Shown here piece after piece: positions 46,571 through 58,709 of a stretch of DNA of 64,000 bases. Below the pieces are notes generated by a model that searched no databases, had not been told where the DNA came from, and saw only the letters and a program-made list of their open reading frames with translations. The position numbers were made by a program, and so were the translations under genes. The first letter of the stretch is position 1, and every line of letters begins with the position of its first letter. The stretch covers positions 120,925,132 to 120,989,131 of the forward strand of contig NC_079493.1 in NCBI RefSeq assembly GCF_030052815.1, in the 5' to 3' direction. Source of the DNA: Hevea brasiliensis (lineage: Eukaryota; Streptophyta; Magnoliopsida; Malpighiales; Euphorbiaceae).

Positions 46571-48149
46571 TGATGTGGCCCAACTGCAAGTGCACGGGTC
46601 ATATAGGTAATATAGAAAAGATATCGTTCCCACGAGGAGTTGTGGTAATGATCGAATTTTTTATTTAAAAATTGACTAATTTGAACTATTTTTGAAATTA
46701 AAGCAATAAATTGATAGATATTGAAGTGTGAAATCTATATGTGAAAAATTAATAATCTATTCAACAATATAATGATTTAACTAAATTTGCGTCAAATTAA
46801 AATAAGCAAATTGAAATATGGCAAGATTTAAAAGGGCAAGCAATTAAATTCAATTAGAAATTAACAATAATAAAAGGGTGATTCCGGAGTTTGGGAGTTC
46901 ATATTCAAGCTATTTTGGGATTTTTGAATTGATTATCCAATATTATGGAATTTACGGGTTTTAAAGAGATTAATTCTTAAATCCTTTGAATACTCTTTTG
47001 AGTGGGACAAAGAGTGCCTTAATCAATCTAATCCTACTTTCGTGAAGTAAAAATTAATCAAGACTCATTAAGTTCCTTAATTAATCTGTAAATCCTCTTA
47101 ATCCTTAGTCTATTTCTAGATCTAAGTTAATTAAGTCTAATTTCTTGATTATCTATCACAAGGTTTTCTCCTTTCGGTGCTTCAACCATGGATTAAGAAC
47201 AATACTTAATGGGATCCTACACTAAGCATGTCATTGAGCACACAAGAAATGAATAAAACTTCATTAAAACTACAAAATATGGATTATCCAATCAAAATCC
47301 ATAAAATATCTCAAATATTATATCCCAACTCCAGAATCTAATGAAAACTACTCACTATCCATAATATTTACAATAAATTCTAAGTAAACATGGAAATAAA
47401 TCTTAAATCTAAGCTAAGAACTAAGAAACCCAATACAAGAAAGGTAGAAAATAGGGAAGAAAAGAATAAAACTCCAAATCTGGGTTAGAAATGGAGAGGT
47501 GACGTTTTTGCTCTGTTTTCTGACTCTTCCCCTGCTGCTGCTCTTTTTGTCCCCTCCTCCCTCTTTTCTAAAATTAGATAAGGACATATTTATATCTTTT
47601 TCTGACAAGTAGCCCTAAAATAGTGTGTTTGAGGTGTAGTTTATATGAGGAAATCTTCTGCCAGCTCATTATGAAGACTCTATGAAACTGCATAAGTGGA
47701 CTGCATAAGTTATGCAAGCCCTTATGCAGTTTTTGGCAGGTTTTGGGCCCTCTGTGTGAAGCTGCATAAGCAATGAGTAAGTCTGCATAAGTCATGTAGT
47801 GACTTATGCAGATTTCGGCCATAATGAAAAAATTGCTTCTTCTCCCTATGCAGAACTGCACAACTTTTGCGACAAGTTATGCACAATTTGGCCACTTCAT
47901 ACTTCAACTTTCAAACTTGTTTTTTATATCTTTGGCTGTAGAAATCACTACTCATTGAAAAAATTTCTTTTTTAGTCCCTCAAAAACACTATTTTTCCTA
48001 CAAAATAAAGTAAAATTACAAATTAATCCAAAAATTGACAATCATGAAAAACTATCTAAATAACTAATAAAATTAGCTAAAAGTGACTAACAAATAAATA
48101 AAATGGCCATGAAATTAAATCTAAATGACTATGCAAAATGCATATATCA
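46571..48149 (-). repeat. Athila-2 3' LTR
   Basis: Plus reading starts TGATGTGGCCCAACTGCAAG and ends GCATATATCA. A block at 47690-47895 repeats TGCATAAG/TTATGCA-type palindromes and TTTCGGC. Collinear with 58710-60270. Confidence 0.94.
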
Positions 48150-48170
48150 AATACCCCCAAACTCAAATCT
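48150..48170 (-). promoter_or_regulatory. Athila-2 polypurine tract
   Basis: Minus strand GATTTGAGTTTGGGGGTATT ends at the 3' LTR start. The same core GAGTTTGGGGGTG recurs at 48833-48846 and 49340-49352. Confidence 0.8.
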
Positions 48171-49917
48171 TTGCTTGTCCTCAAGCAAACTTTAAAATAT
48201 AATGCAATTTTTTAGGGGTGCCTTGTCCAAAGAGCTACGAAAATCACCTGTTAAAGTAACTTAACATACCTTTAGCCATACCAACAATCCATATACCCAT
48301 CCTTCAAGATGCAAAGAATTTAATGCTTATCCAAGCTTTCACCGCTTATCCATCAAGTCAATTATCATCCAAAATTCCCAAACCAACGAATCAAAAGAGA
48401 GAGTCATGCTCAAAAGGAATTCTAGAATAATCAATAGCCAAAGTGTCTCTATATAGAATGATGGAATTTAATGAGTGAATGAATTAATTTCCAATCCTAT
48501 AGGCAAATTCCCTACTCCTATTTCCACTAATGTAGTAAGTATTATCAAGAGATCAAAGGTCTTTTTAGGAATGTAATGAGGCTATAAGGTTCAAAATAAG
48601 GTTAAGAAGGAAAAGGGTAAAAGGGATTCAGAGTATGAGAATATTTTCAATCTTGAAAACATAAGGTACACTTATATATATATATATATATATATATAAA
48701 GAGGAGAGAGATACACAATGAGAATTTTTTGCAAGTGCTAGCATATTTTACAAAATACATAAAATGGAGTGACACTTTGATACTTTAAACTTATATCTTG
48801 TATTTTCTCTTGATGATTGTCCCTAAAAATGCCACCCCCAAACTCATTTCCTTTAATTACTTTGGGTGGATTTCTTTCAATTTGAATGACAATAGTGAAA
48901 AGCACATATACTAGCGCTTTTATAAGATGACAAGCATTTCTTCTCCCTTTCATTATTATATATTTTTCTCTTTTTTTCTTTTTTTTTTCTTTTTTTTATG
49001 AATATAAAGTGTACCTAATATTATAAATAATTATTCTCATGAAAAGGGTTGGAGTGTTTAGTTCATTGGCTAGGTAGCAGTAAGGATTTCAAGAAAAATT
49101 TGAATACAAAGACTCAATGGGGTTTACAAGAGTTAGTTGTAATAAAGGGAAGGTTACAAGATGGCTATTTGTGTGCAATGTGTATAATTTCTAAGTGATG
49201 TATAATGTGTATGTGAATGTGTTATGTGTATGTATGTATGGATGTGTATTTAAAATATTTACAATATATATATAAATGGAATGGGATGAGATGTTCCTAT
49301 ACTCAAAATGTGAAAAATGTAGCAAAAATCAAAATGCACACCCCCAAACTCAAAATTAGACATTGTCCTCAATGTCTAAGGCAGTGCAGCATGAAAACTC
49401 AAAGCAAAGAGGAATAACCAGGAATAGTTAAATTTAAAAGCAAAAAGAAAGAGTTACCTGGTATAGAGCAGTGTTTTAGCATCTAAAATGTGAATTCAAA
49501 AGATGATGGTGATGCATAAGAAAGCTGCACAAGTTATGCAGAATAAATGCTTTACAAAACAGGTGCATAAGGAGAGTGCATAAGCTGTGCAGTATTGCAT
49601 GAGTTGCATAAGGGACTACACAGGCTATGCAGAACATTTGCATAAGGAGTTTCACAGCCTGTGCAGTATATTGAAAAGTTGCAGCATAATGATATATCAA
49701 GGAAAAACTTGAAAACACCTACAGAGGTATGTAAATATATACAATGTATTGACAAGTATGCATAAAGGGGCAGCAAAAGCAATGAGAAGCAATGAAAAAC
49801 CAAAGGAATAGCCATCCAATTGTACTTCAAGAAAACAGAATTCAAGACAGACTAAAATTGTTCCAGCATATTTAAAAAAAAAAAGCTCCTAGAAGTTGAA
49901 CAAGAGCAAGATAAAAA
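48171..49917 (-). other. Athila-2 3' noncoding region with two extra PPT-like tracts and palindrome cluster
   Basis: Contains the complements of CACCCCCAAACTCATTTCC (48833-48851) and CACCCCCAAACTCAAAATT (49339-49357), a (TA)n tract at 48672-48699, and repeated GCATAAG/GTGCAG palindrome pieces at 49500-49680. The order PPT, PPT-like, palindromes, ORF3 is the same as in Athila-1. Confidence 0.65.
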
Positions 49918-51363
49918 CTAATATATTTCTATGGTCTTGCCCTTGTCCAAAGGTTCTGCTAGAGGACTGGATGGAGCTGGCTGCGGCTGAAGGGGTGGTT
50001 CTTGAGGAGGTGATGGAGGTGGAGGTGGCATACCCAGAAAAGCCATGAGTTGCTTCATCAACTCTTTCTGCTTGTCTCTGGTTTCCATAACAAGATCAAA
50101 GAGTTGATCATGACGATCCTTAAGGGTATCTAGACTATATTCAAGCTTCCTATCCACAAAATATACATCATCACTAAGCCTCTCAAGATAAGTGAATAAG
50201 GCTTTAGTGTTGAAGGGAGGAGGTGCTGTGGAGGAAGAGGGTCCAGCTGCAGATGGTGTTGGTTGTGCAGATTCTGCTAGGATATCCTGTGCAGATTGAG
50301 TAGGTGGTGCAGGTTCAGCAAAAGGCTATTGGACTGCTGGTGCAGATTGTGCCTCTGGTTGTGCAGATGGTCCTGTATCTGCTACTGGTTGTGCAGTGTC
50401 AGATGGTGGCAAACTGAATCCAGTCTTGTATAAGTGAGTAGCATCAAAATATAGAGTGTCTGAAAGTGCTGGTAGAGGATGCTCTTCCGGATCAAAACCA
50501 AAATGTTTAGCTATAACAGTTATGAGCCCACCCATGACTATATCACCTACAGATTTGGTAGCAATGTACAACACATGTTCACAGAAGAAGTAACTAGGAG
50601 ATATTTTGACTTTGTGAAAAGCACCCCATAGCATGAACAAGTCAGATTTTCCAATAGCACCAAAACTAGTCCCTCGGCCCAAGATAGTGCTAGTAATAAG
50701 CCTATGGATAAATCTAAGTGCTGGGTCTATTATTTGGGAGGTCTTGGATCTGCCAGCATAAAAAACCTGAGATTGGTTTGTAATATTTCTCCAAAACTGA
50801 ACAGCATTCCAAACACCTTTATTTGCTACCTCTATGCCTGTATATGGGACCCTAAACAATCCATCAATAGCAAACCCAAAGATACTATGAAATTGGTCTA
50901 ATGTTAGCTCTCTATTTTGCCCCAAGCACCTAAATTTCATAGTTGGCTTGTAATCTATCTCATACAATTTCAAAGTAGCAGAAAATAAGGAAATAAATTC
51001 CAAAACTAGGGCTGGGTAAACTAATTCTTGTTTATGCACAAATTCCATCCAACCTAGACCATCAAGGTAGGAAATAACATTATCAAATAAACCAACAGAT
51101 TGGAGGGCATCTGCAACAATGTACCTAGTGAGTTGCACTTTTCTATCCTTTAGCCTCTTAAAAGTTGCCTTATGGTTTGCATCAGGAAGAGGTCAAGGTA
51201 ATTTGGATACCTGTGTTGCCGCTACTGAAGGTTGCTTCTTACTAGAGGAGGGAGATTTGGCTTATGGGGTAGAGGTAGAAGCACCAGGGTTTTTGGGTGT
51301 AGGCTCAGAAAGTGGAGTAGCAGGAGGGTCCTTGCGTTTTGCGAGAGGTGGTGCAGATGCCAT
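49918..51363 (-). pseudogene. Athila-2 ORF3 (env-position protein)
   Basis: The ATG at 51363 begins MASAPPLAKRKDPPATPLSE, a basic, Pro/Ser-rich start with a KRK cluster and two in-frame stops, then a 270-codon open core (50326-51138): QLTRYIVADALQSVGLF, MKFRCLGQNRELTLDQFHSI, STILGRGTSFGAIGKSDLFM and VMGGLITVIAKHFGFDPEEH. A Pro/Ala/Ser-rich, Gln-rich linker and a C-terminal coiled coil plus polyproline (49918-50157, FLGMPPPPPSPP) follow. The core blocks match the Athila-1 ORF3 although the surrounding DNA differs, so the protein was under constraint. No transmembrane helix is evident, which argues against a classic envelope. Confidence 0.75.
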
Positions 51364-53004
51364 GGGTCGGGTTGATTTAGACAGATTCTCCTTTTATAGG
51401 TGGATGTAGGAGGAGGTGGAGGGGTTTATTGTGGAGGAGAATCGGGATTGGGGGCTTGCATGGCGAGGGGTGTGACTTGGAGAGGAGAGCCTTGAGGGAA
51501 GGGGGAGGCATTTCCATGGTGATGGTGGTCGATGATGGTAAGAATGGAGGAGGGATGAAGAAAATAAGAGGGATAAAGGAGAAGTTAGGGTATTGGTCGG
51601 CGAAAAGGTAGGGGGTGAGGGATTGATACCGAGAAAAATGAGAAGGAGGGTGGTTGTGAATAGTAATGAAGGGAAGTGGGAGGTGGGAAAGTGGGGTGTG
51701 CGAAAATTTTGATTTGCACAGGACGTGTGAATTTCTGCATAAGGGGAAAATGGGTGTGCATAACTTATGCAGGTGCTTATGCAAGTTTTGGCAAGAATGG
51801 GGAGTCTGAAAAGTTAGTTGTGCAAAAGTGCATAACTTATGCACTCTCTTGTGCAAGTTTCGGCAGAAAAAAAATCCCAATAGATTTGGTTATGCAATAG
51901 TGCATAAGCTGTGCACTTGGTTATGTGGAATTCGGCAGAAATGAAAATGCAGGATTTTAAGTTATGAAAGTGTGCATAAGTTATGCACATCCTTATGCAA
52001 GTTTCGGCAGAAATGGAAATTTCAGGATTTGAAGTTATGCAAGTGTGCATAAGTTATGCACATCCTTATGCAAGTTTCGGCAGAAATGGAAATGGCAAAA
52101 ATTGTGGCGGTGCAGAATTGCATAAGTTATGCATGCCCTTATGCAGTTTTTGACAGAAATGAAAATTAAGGCAAAGTGAGACCCGAAAGCTGCATAAGTT
52201 ATGCAGTTACTTATGCACATTTCAACAAGATTCAGATTACAATAAAAATGCTTTACAAGTTTGAAAAATACACGAGAATGAAGAAATGTAACCCTGTGAA
52301 GCATGAATCATGAGAAATTATCATAAAAAACACATCAATATATGCAGAATCCATCACAATTGCACCATACAAGCTTGTAGAAGTAAGTTCTGCATAAGAG
52401 AAATTTGTGAATTATGCCATTTCAACTCAAACCCTACAAATTAACATTCTTGCACATTAAAGCTCAATAAAAATCTACATAAAGTTTCACTTATCCACGA
52501 AGAAAATAGATTCTTCAAGTTATGCTAATAAAATGCAGCATGTGCACATTGAATCACACAGCCCAAATAAGTTCAAAACCACTAAAATGACCCACTTACC
52601 ATCATATTAACATGATAAGCACAAATACATAAAAGATACACACCCAACCTCAACAAAGAAGTAAATAGCATATGCTACAGACCCTTTTTGCTGAAAAATT
52701 TTTCTGCATAAGCCAAGAAAGGGTCCTGCACCGGAAGCAATGAAAATTAACCAATCTTGGGAGAGTTAATGGATAAAATATCAGATTAAGAGTAACTCTC
52801 TAGCAGTGCAACAACCTTCATCCATTGAAATAAATCTACAAAAGACAAAATTCAACAATGTCAAAAATTGAATTTGGGGAGATTTAAGACAAAAACAAAA
52901 GTAATGCAAATAAAAGTAAATCAACAAAAGCAAAATAAAAGAATTTGGGGTGCCTCCCAAGAGTGCTAATTTATAATCCTTAGCTAAACTTTTTATGCAT
53001 TTCA
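51364..53004 (-). other. Athila-2 pol-ORF3 spacer with about 70-bp-period palindromic array
   Basis: At 51720-52215, TGCATAACTTATGCA or TGCATAAGTTATGCA (7-base arms around one base) recurs near 51764, 51832, 51900 (variant), 51972, 52046, 52119 and 52191. Each is followed about 10-20 bases on by TTATGCAAGTTT and CGGCAGAAATGG. Spacing is 68-74 bases. The flanks are AT-rich without genes; open frames here (for example 51377-52304) are made of the repeat and are not credible proteins. Confidence 0.75.
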
Positions 53005-55826
53005 CTAAAAAGGAGGTGTGGGGTTAAAGAGCATGTAACAGCTTGCTCCCTTTATTGGGTCTCCAGTTATGTAATGCTTCAATCTATGCCCATTAACCTT
53101 AAAATTCTTAGATTTTTCACTCCAAATTTCAATTGCTCCATAAGGGAAAACTTTAGAAACTCTATATGGACCAGTCCACCTTGATTTAACTTTTCCTGGG
53201 AATAATTTCAATCTTGACTTGAACAACAAAACTAAATCACCTTCTTTAAATTCCTTTTTCCTGAGATGCTTATCATGCCAAACTTTAGTTCTTTCTTTAT
53301 AAATACGAGCATTTTCATAGGCATCCACTCTCAATTCTTCAAGCTCATTAAGTTGTAATAGCCTCTTCTCACCAGCTTGCTTGAGATGAAAATTCAAGGT
53401 TTGAATGGCCCAATATGCTCTATGCTCTAGCTCCACAGGTCAATGATAAGACTTACCATACACCAACCTAAAGGGAGTAGTTCCTATAGGGATTTTGTAA
53501 GCAGTCCTATATGCCCATAAAGCATCATCTAGTTTGACAGACCAATCTTTCCAAGAATTGCTCACTATTTTCTCCAAGATATGTTTGAGTTCCCTATTAG
53601 AAATTTCAACTTGTCCTGAAGTTTGAGGATGGTATGGGTTAGCTATCTTGTGCATTACACCATACTTCCTCATTAAGCTCTCAAATTGCTTATTACAAAA
53701 ATGTGAACCCCTATTACTAATTACAGCCCTGGAGCTCCAAATCTACTCAAGATAAATTTCTTCAAGAATTTCACTATCACCTTAGCATCATTAGTTGGAG
53801 TTACAACAGCTTCTACCCACTTTGACACATAGTCGATTCCAACTAGAATGTATTTATTACCATATGAAGGAGGAAATGGGCCCATAAAATCTATTCCCCA
53901 TACATCGAATAATTCCACCTCAAGAATATCATTTAGGGGCATTTCGTCTTTTTTTGATAGATTTCCACTCCTTTGACATTTATCACATTTTAACACAAAT
54001 TTCCTCACATCCTTGAAAGGGTTTGGCCAAAAGAAACTAGCTTGAAGAATTTTACTAGCTGTTTTAGAGATTCCAAAGTGTCCTCCATAATCAGAAGCAT
54101 GGCAATGATGTATAACACTCTCTATCTTCTCATCAGAAATACATTTTCTTATTAAACCATCACAACATCTCCTAAAGAGTAAAGGATCATTCCATCTATA
54201 AAATTTTTCCTCATGCAAAAACCTTTTCTTTTGTTGCCATGTCATTCCTAGAGGTAAAACTCCACAAGATAGATAATTCACCAAGTCTGCATACCAAGGT
54301 AGTTTAGCAACAAGAGAGAAAAGTTGTTCATCCAAGAAAAACTCATTAATAGGGACTGCATCCATTTCTTCATCATCCAATTTCAACCTACTAAGATTAT
54401 CAGCAACTATATTTTCAACCCCCTCCTTATCTTTAATTTCCAAATCAAACTCTTATAGCATCAAAATCCACCTAATGAGCCTAGGTTTAGCCTCCTTTTT
54501 ACAGAGTAAATACCTAATAGCAGCATGATCAGAAAATACAACCACCTTTGAGTCAATAATGTAAGGTCTGAACTTTTCCAATGCAAAGACAATTGCTAAG
54601 AATTCCTTTTCAGTTGTTGCATAATTTGTTTGAGCCTCATCCAGTGTTCTACTAGCATAATAAATAGCATAAGCCCTTTTGTCTTTTCTTTGACCAAGAA
54701 CAGCTCCAATTGCATAATTGCTAGCATCATACATAATTTCAAAAGGTAGACTCCAATCAGGCGGTTGCATGATTGGTGCAGTGATAAGAGCTTGCTTCAA
54801 CCTACAAAAGGCATCCAAACACTTTTGGTCAAATACAAATGGTGTGTCATGACTTAACAAATTAGACAAAGGTTTAGCTATTTTAAAAAAATCCTTGATA
54901 AAGCGTCTGTAGAACCCAACATGCCCTAAAAAACTTCGAATTCCTTTGACATTGGTAGGAGGAGCCATCTTCTCTATCACTTCAACCTTAGCTTTATCAA
55001 CCTTTATTCCTCTATTAGACACCAAATGTCCAAGCACTATCCCTTCCTGAACTATGAAATGACACTTTTCCGAGTTTAACACAAGGTCAGTATCTGCACA
55101 TCGCTGCAAAACTTTAAAAAGGTTAACCAAGCATATGTCAAATGAAGATCCATAAACAAAAAAGTCATCCATAAAAACCTCCATTATATCTTCAATGAAA
55201 TCTGAGAAGATTGTCTTCATGCACCTTTGAAAAGTGGCCGGTGCATTACACAACCCAAATGGCATCCTCCTATAAGCAAAGGTTCTATATGGACAAGTAA
55301 AAGTGGTTTTCTCTTAATCATTTGGATGGATAGAGATTTGGAAAAATCCCGAATACCCATCTAAATAGCAAAATTAAGAATGTCTAGCCACTCTTTCTAA
55401 CATTTGATCAATGAAGGGAAGTGGAAAATGATCTTTTCTAGTGGCAATATTCAATTTTCTGTAATCTATGCACATTCGCCAACTAGTCACTATTCTGATG
55501 GGAATTAATTCATTATTTTCATTTTTGACCACTATCATTCCACCTTTTTTAGGGACAACATGTACTAGACTCACCCAAGTATTGTCTGAGATAGGATATG
55601 TGATCCCTGCATCAAGCAACTTCAAATTTTCATTTTTAACAACTTATTTCATATTTGGGTTCACCCTCCTCTGATGTTCAATAGATGGCTTGTAATTTTC
55701 TTCCAAAATAATCCTGTGCATGTAAAAGTGTAGACTTATTCCTTTAATGTCATCTATGGTGTATCCTAAAACTTTCCTAAATTGCCTCAATACTCTTAAC
55801 AACTTATCAACCTCTAAAGTGCTCAA
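53005..55826 (-). pseudogene. pol: Athila-2 pol: RT, RNase H, integrase
   Basis: In order on minus strand: RT entry (55374-55826: SLVHVVPKKGG, DYRKLN), RT palm and RNase H (54453-55265: [15 protein letters not shown], catalytic [38 protein letters not shown]), connection and integrase (53721-54443: [36 protein letters not shown]), integrase core end (53440-53673: [16 protein letters not shown]) and tail (53005-53436: [20 protein letters not shown]). Near 53710-53730 a single-base loss shifts the frame and the second catalytic Asp codon of integrase reads Asn (AAT). Other breaks lie at 55370, 55315 and 54450. It is not functional as it stands. Confidence 0.88.
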
Positions 55827-56082
55827 GTTTGCATTTACAATTACTGGATAAGTGTTATTGGGGCCAAAAAATTCATACCTGAGCTGAGAAGGAAGTTGCT
55901 TAAGTTCTACCTTTGGTGTATCTTCTTCCTAGAATGATGGTTGCTTAAATTCGACTTTTTCCTTCTATGTGAGTTGAAAAACTGGAGCAAAAATGAATGG
56001 TGGACTACTCTCTAAATGTTGAGCATATGCAGCCACATGAGGGTTGTTATTGTCTATGCTTCCTCCATGAACCAAGCAATTT

Positions 56083-56987
56083 TCAAGTGGATCTTTCGGA
56101 TATCTCTTTCGGATATCTCTTTCTGAAGTGTTCTTCAACCAACTCATCAATGATATCAATTCTCAAACAAGTATCAGCTTCAGAATGATGCTTCTTCATG
56201 GTGTTATTAATATTGAAAATCAATTGATCTTCACCAACTCTAAGAGTCAATTTTTCTCCCTTAACATCAATCAATGCTCTTGCTGTAGCTAGAAAGGGCC
56301 TTCCCAAGATAATTGGGATATTAGAATCCTCTTCCATGTCCAATATGACAAAGTCAACAGGTATATAGAACTTCCCAACTTTCAGAGGCACATTTTCTAA
56401 AATCCCTTCAGGATATTTAATTGATCTGTCAACTAACTGAAGATAAATGTGGGTTGGATTAAGATCTCCCATATTGAGCTTCTCATAAATGGAGAGGGGT
56501 ATAAGGCTAACACTAGCCCCTAGATCACATAAAGTTTTTTATAACACGACTCTCCAATATGACATGGAATTGAAAACCTTCTGGGGTCTTTGAGCTTAGG
56601 AGGAAGTTTCTTTTGGAGTATGGCACTACATTCTTCTGTCAAAGCTACAGTTTCATGGTCTTCAAGTCTCCTCTTATTTGAGAGAATTTCTTTTAAGAAT
56701 TTTGCATAAGAGGGCATTTGTGAAAGAGCATCAATTAAAGACACATTTATGTATAGCTTCTTCAAAACCTCTAAGAACTTCCCAAATTGCTTATCAAGCT
56801 TAGCTTTTTGAAATCTTTGTGGAAAGGGAAGTTGTGGTTTGTAAGGCTCTGGAGGTATATACTTCTTTTCCTTCTCTTCAATTTTCTCTTTACCTTTTTC
56901 TGCACTTTCTTTCTCACTTTCTTGTTTTTTACTCTCATCAATTTCTTTCTCATTTTCTTTCTTCTCACTTTTTTTCATTTTTCTCAT
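56083..56987 (-). pseudogene. pol: Athila-2 protease region
   Basis: 56520-56987 reads a Lys/Glu linker, then YKPQLPFPQRFQKAKLDKQF, VALTEECSAILQKKLPPKLK and FSIPCHIGES. A frameshift follows at the D-L-G loop position (CYKKLYVI), and 56083-56472 continues LQLVDRSIKYPEGILENVPL, SNIPIILGRPFLATARALID. The 3' end is disturbed by a 13-bp tandem duplication (GGATATCTCTTTC at about 56098-56124), which shifts frame. Confidence 0.8.
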
Positions 56988-57299
56988 TGTTTTTACTCTT
57001 TTTATTGTTTACAACCTTCCCACTTCTTAAAGTAATAGCTTGACACTGCTCTCTTGGGTTTTCTAGTTGACTTGGAAGTTTTCCAAAAGATTTGGTACCT
57101 GAGGAAGATGCTTGTTGTGCAATCTGATTTTCAACATTCTGTTATGTGTTTGCATCTGTTCTAGCCTTGCTTTCATCTCTCTCATCTCTTCATCATGCTT
57201 AGTTTGGTTAGCAAGAATCTGTTGCAATAAAGCTTCTATGGTGGAACTTTGCTCTTGCTATTTTGGTGGAGGATTCATGTTTCTCTGCTGAAAATTAGG

Positions 57300-58572
57300 C
57301 AATGGTTGCCTATTTTGCTAATATGGAATTCCTTGTTGCTGTTGTGGTTGAAGATTCTGATTTGGGACTTGATTTTGCTGATTTCCCCATGAAAAGTTGG
57401 GATGATTCCTCCAAGCTAGATTATAAGTTTGAGAGTAAGGATTCCCCATTTGTTTGTTTCCATAATTACCAATATATGCAGCTTGCTCTCCATAGTCTAT
57501 TCCACAACTGATAGTTTCTTTTGCATAAACAACTTGTTGTGAACTTCCAGATGATGATGATGAACTAATCAACATACTTAAATCTTCCATCTTCTTAGCC
57601 AAAACATTTATAAGTGCATCAAACTTTGCATTAATCATGTTGAATGGATCCAGGTCATACATTCCAGCAGCTTGCCTCTTTTGAGTTGGAGCTGGTCCTC
57701 TTAGACTACTCCAAAGATGAGTATTCTTTGCAATCTTCTCCAATAGCTCATAAGCTTCATCTTCATGCTTCATAATAAATTCTCCTCCTGTTTGAGCATC
57801 AATAATCCCTCTAATTGCAAGAGTAACATTAGTGTAAAAATTCTAATTTATCATCCATTTTGGAATGGCATGATGTGGATATTGTCTCTCTAATTCCTTC
57901 CATCTCATCCATGATTCATAGAGACTTTCATCTTCTCTTGTTCTGAAAACTGTCATTTGATTCCTCAATTCTTGAGTTTTTCCAGGTGGAAAATATTATG
58001 CAAGAAATGCATCAGTGAGTTGCTCCCAATTTGTAATGGAGTTGTGAGGTAAAGAATCAAGCCAATCCAATGCTCTATCCTTCAAAGAGAATGGGGATAG
58101 CTTCAATCTTGCTGCATCATCGGATACTCCAGGTTGTTTTTGCATATCACAAATCATAGCAAACTTCTTTAGATATGTGTGTGGATTTTTGGAAGGATGT
58201 CCACCAAATTGGGAATTTTGAATCATTTGAAGAACTCCAAAATCTATCTTGTAGCTATTTGCATCAATTATTGATCTTGCTATACTCTCTCTCAAGTCAT
58301 CAAAAACAAGGAAATGCATGATCCATCATACTTCTCCTAGGCACATTAGCATTTACAACCTCTTCACCTTGGGCTGCATTTTCATTGTTTCTATCATTTC
58401 CAACATTACCACCAAAAATTCTAATTCTTTCATCAGCCATGTCTGCTTCAATTTCAGTTGCTCTCAAGGCTTCTTTCCTTTTTCTAGTTTCTTTCTTGTT
58501 GGCTTTACAAAATTTCTCAATTTCAGGATTAAACAATAAGGATGTGTCACTTGTGCTTCTTGCTCTTCTCAT
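57300..58572 (-). pseudogene. gag: Athila-2 gag
   Basis: The ATG at 58572 gives MRRARSTSDTSLLFNPEIEK. The capsid region (57996-58319) includes SQFGGHPSKNPHTYLKKFAM, RLKLSPFSLKDRALDWLDSL and THNS-like ends; 57318-57773 continues DEAYELLEKIAKNTHLWSS and a Gln/Asn-rich tail (NQQNQVPNQNLQPQQQQ). There is no zinc knuckle. Stops near 58300, 57990, 57843 and 57315 break it. Confidence 0.82.
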
Positions 58573-58685
58573 AAAAGATTAAGAGTACCTTAAAAGAACA
58601 AACAAACACAAAAAATGAAAAGATAACAAAAGTAAAAAACTATAAACAACTAAAATAATCAAGAATTCAATCTTAAACAAATAAC

Positions 58686-58703
58686 TCCCCAGCAATGGCA
58701 CTA
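58686..58703 (-). promoter_or_regulatory. Athila-2 primer binding site (tRNA-Asp type, degenerate)
   Basis: Minus strand TAGTGCCATTGCTGGGGA, six bases after the 5' LTR, matches the Athila-1 PBS with three differences, including the second base. Confidence 0.75.
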
Positions 58704-58709
58704 AAAACT

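Noticed and set aside
47574..47907. Minus-strand ORFs in the Athila-2 3' LTR, mirrored at 59709-60029
   Set aside because: They lie in LTR DNA, contain the same palindromic repeat and are not conserved in frame between the two LTR copies.
49476..49845. Cys/His-rich minus-strand ORFs downstream of Athila-2 ORF3
   Set aside because: Built from GCATAAG/GTGCAG repeats, as for the other palindrome clusters.
51377..52304. Overlapping Cys/His-rich minus-strand ORFs (for example 51814-52050, 52035-52304) that look like small repeated cysteine-rich proteins
   Set aside because: They are translations of the TGCATAAGTTATGCA array; every unit gives the same CIxxxITYA-like text in whichever frame it falls, no start context exists, and the same motif occurs in the LTR.
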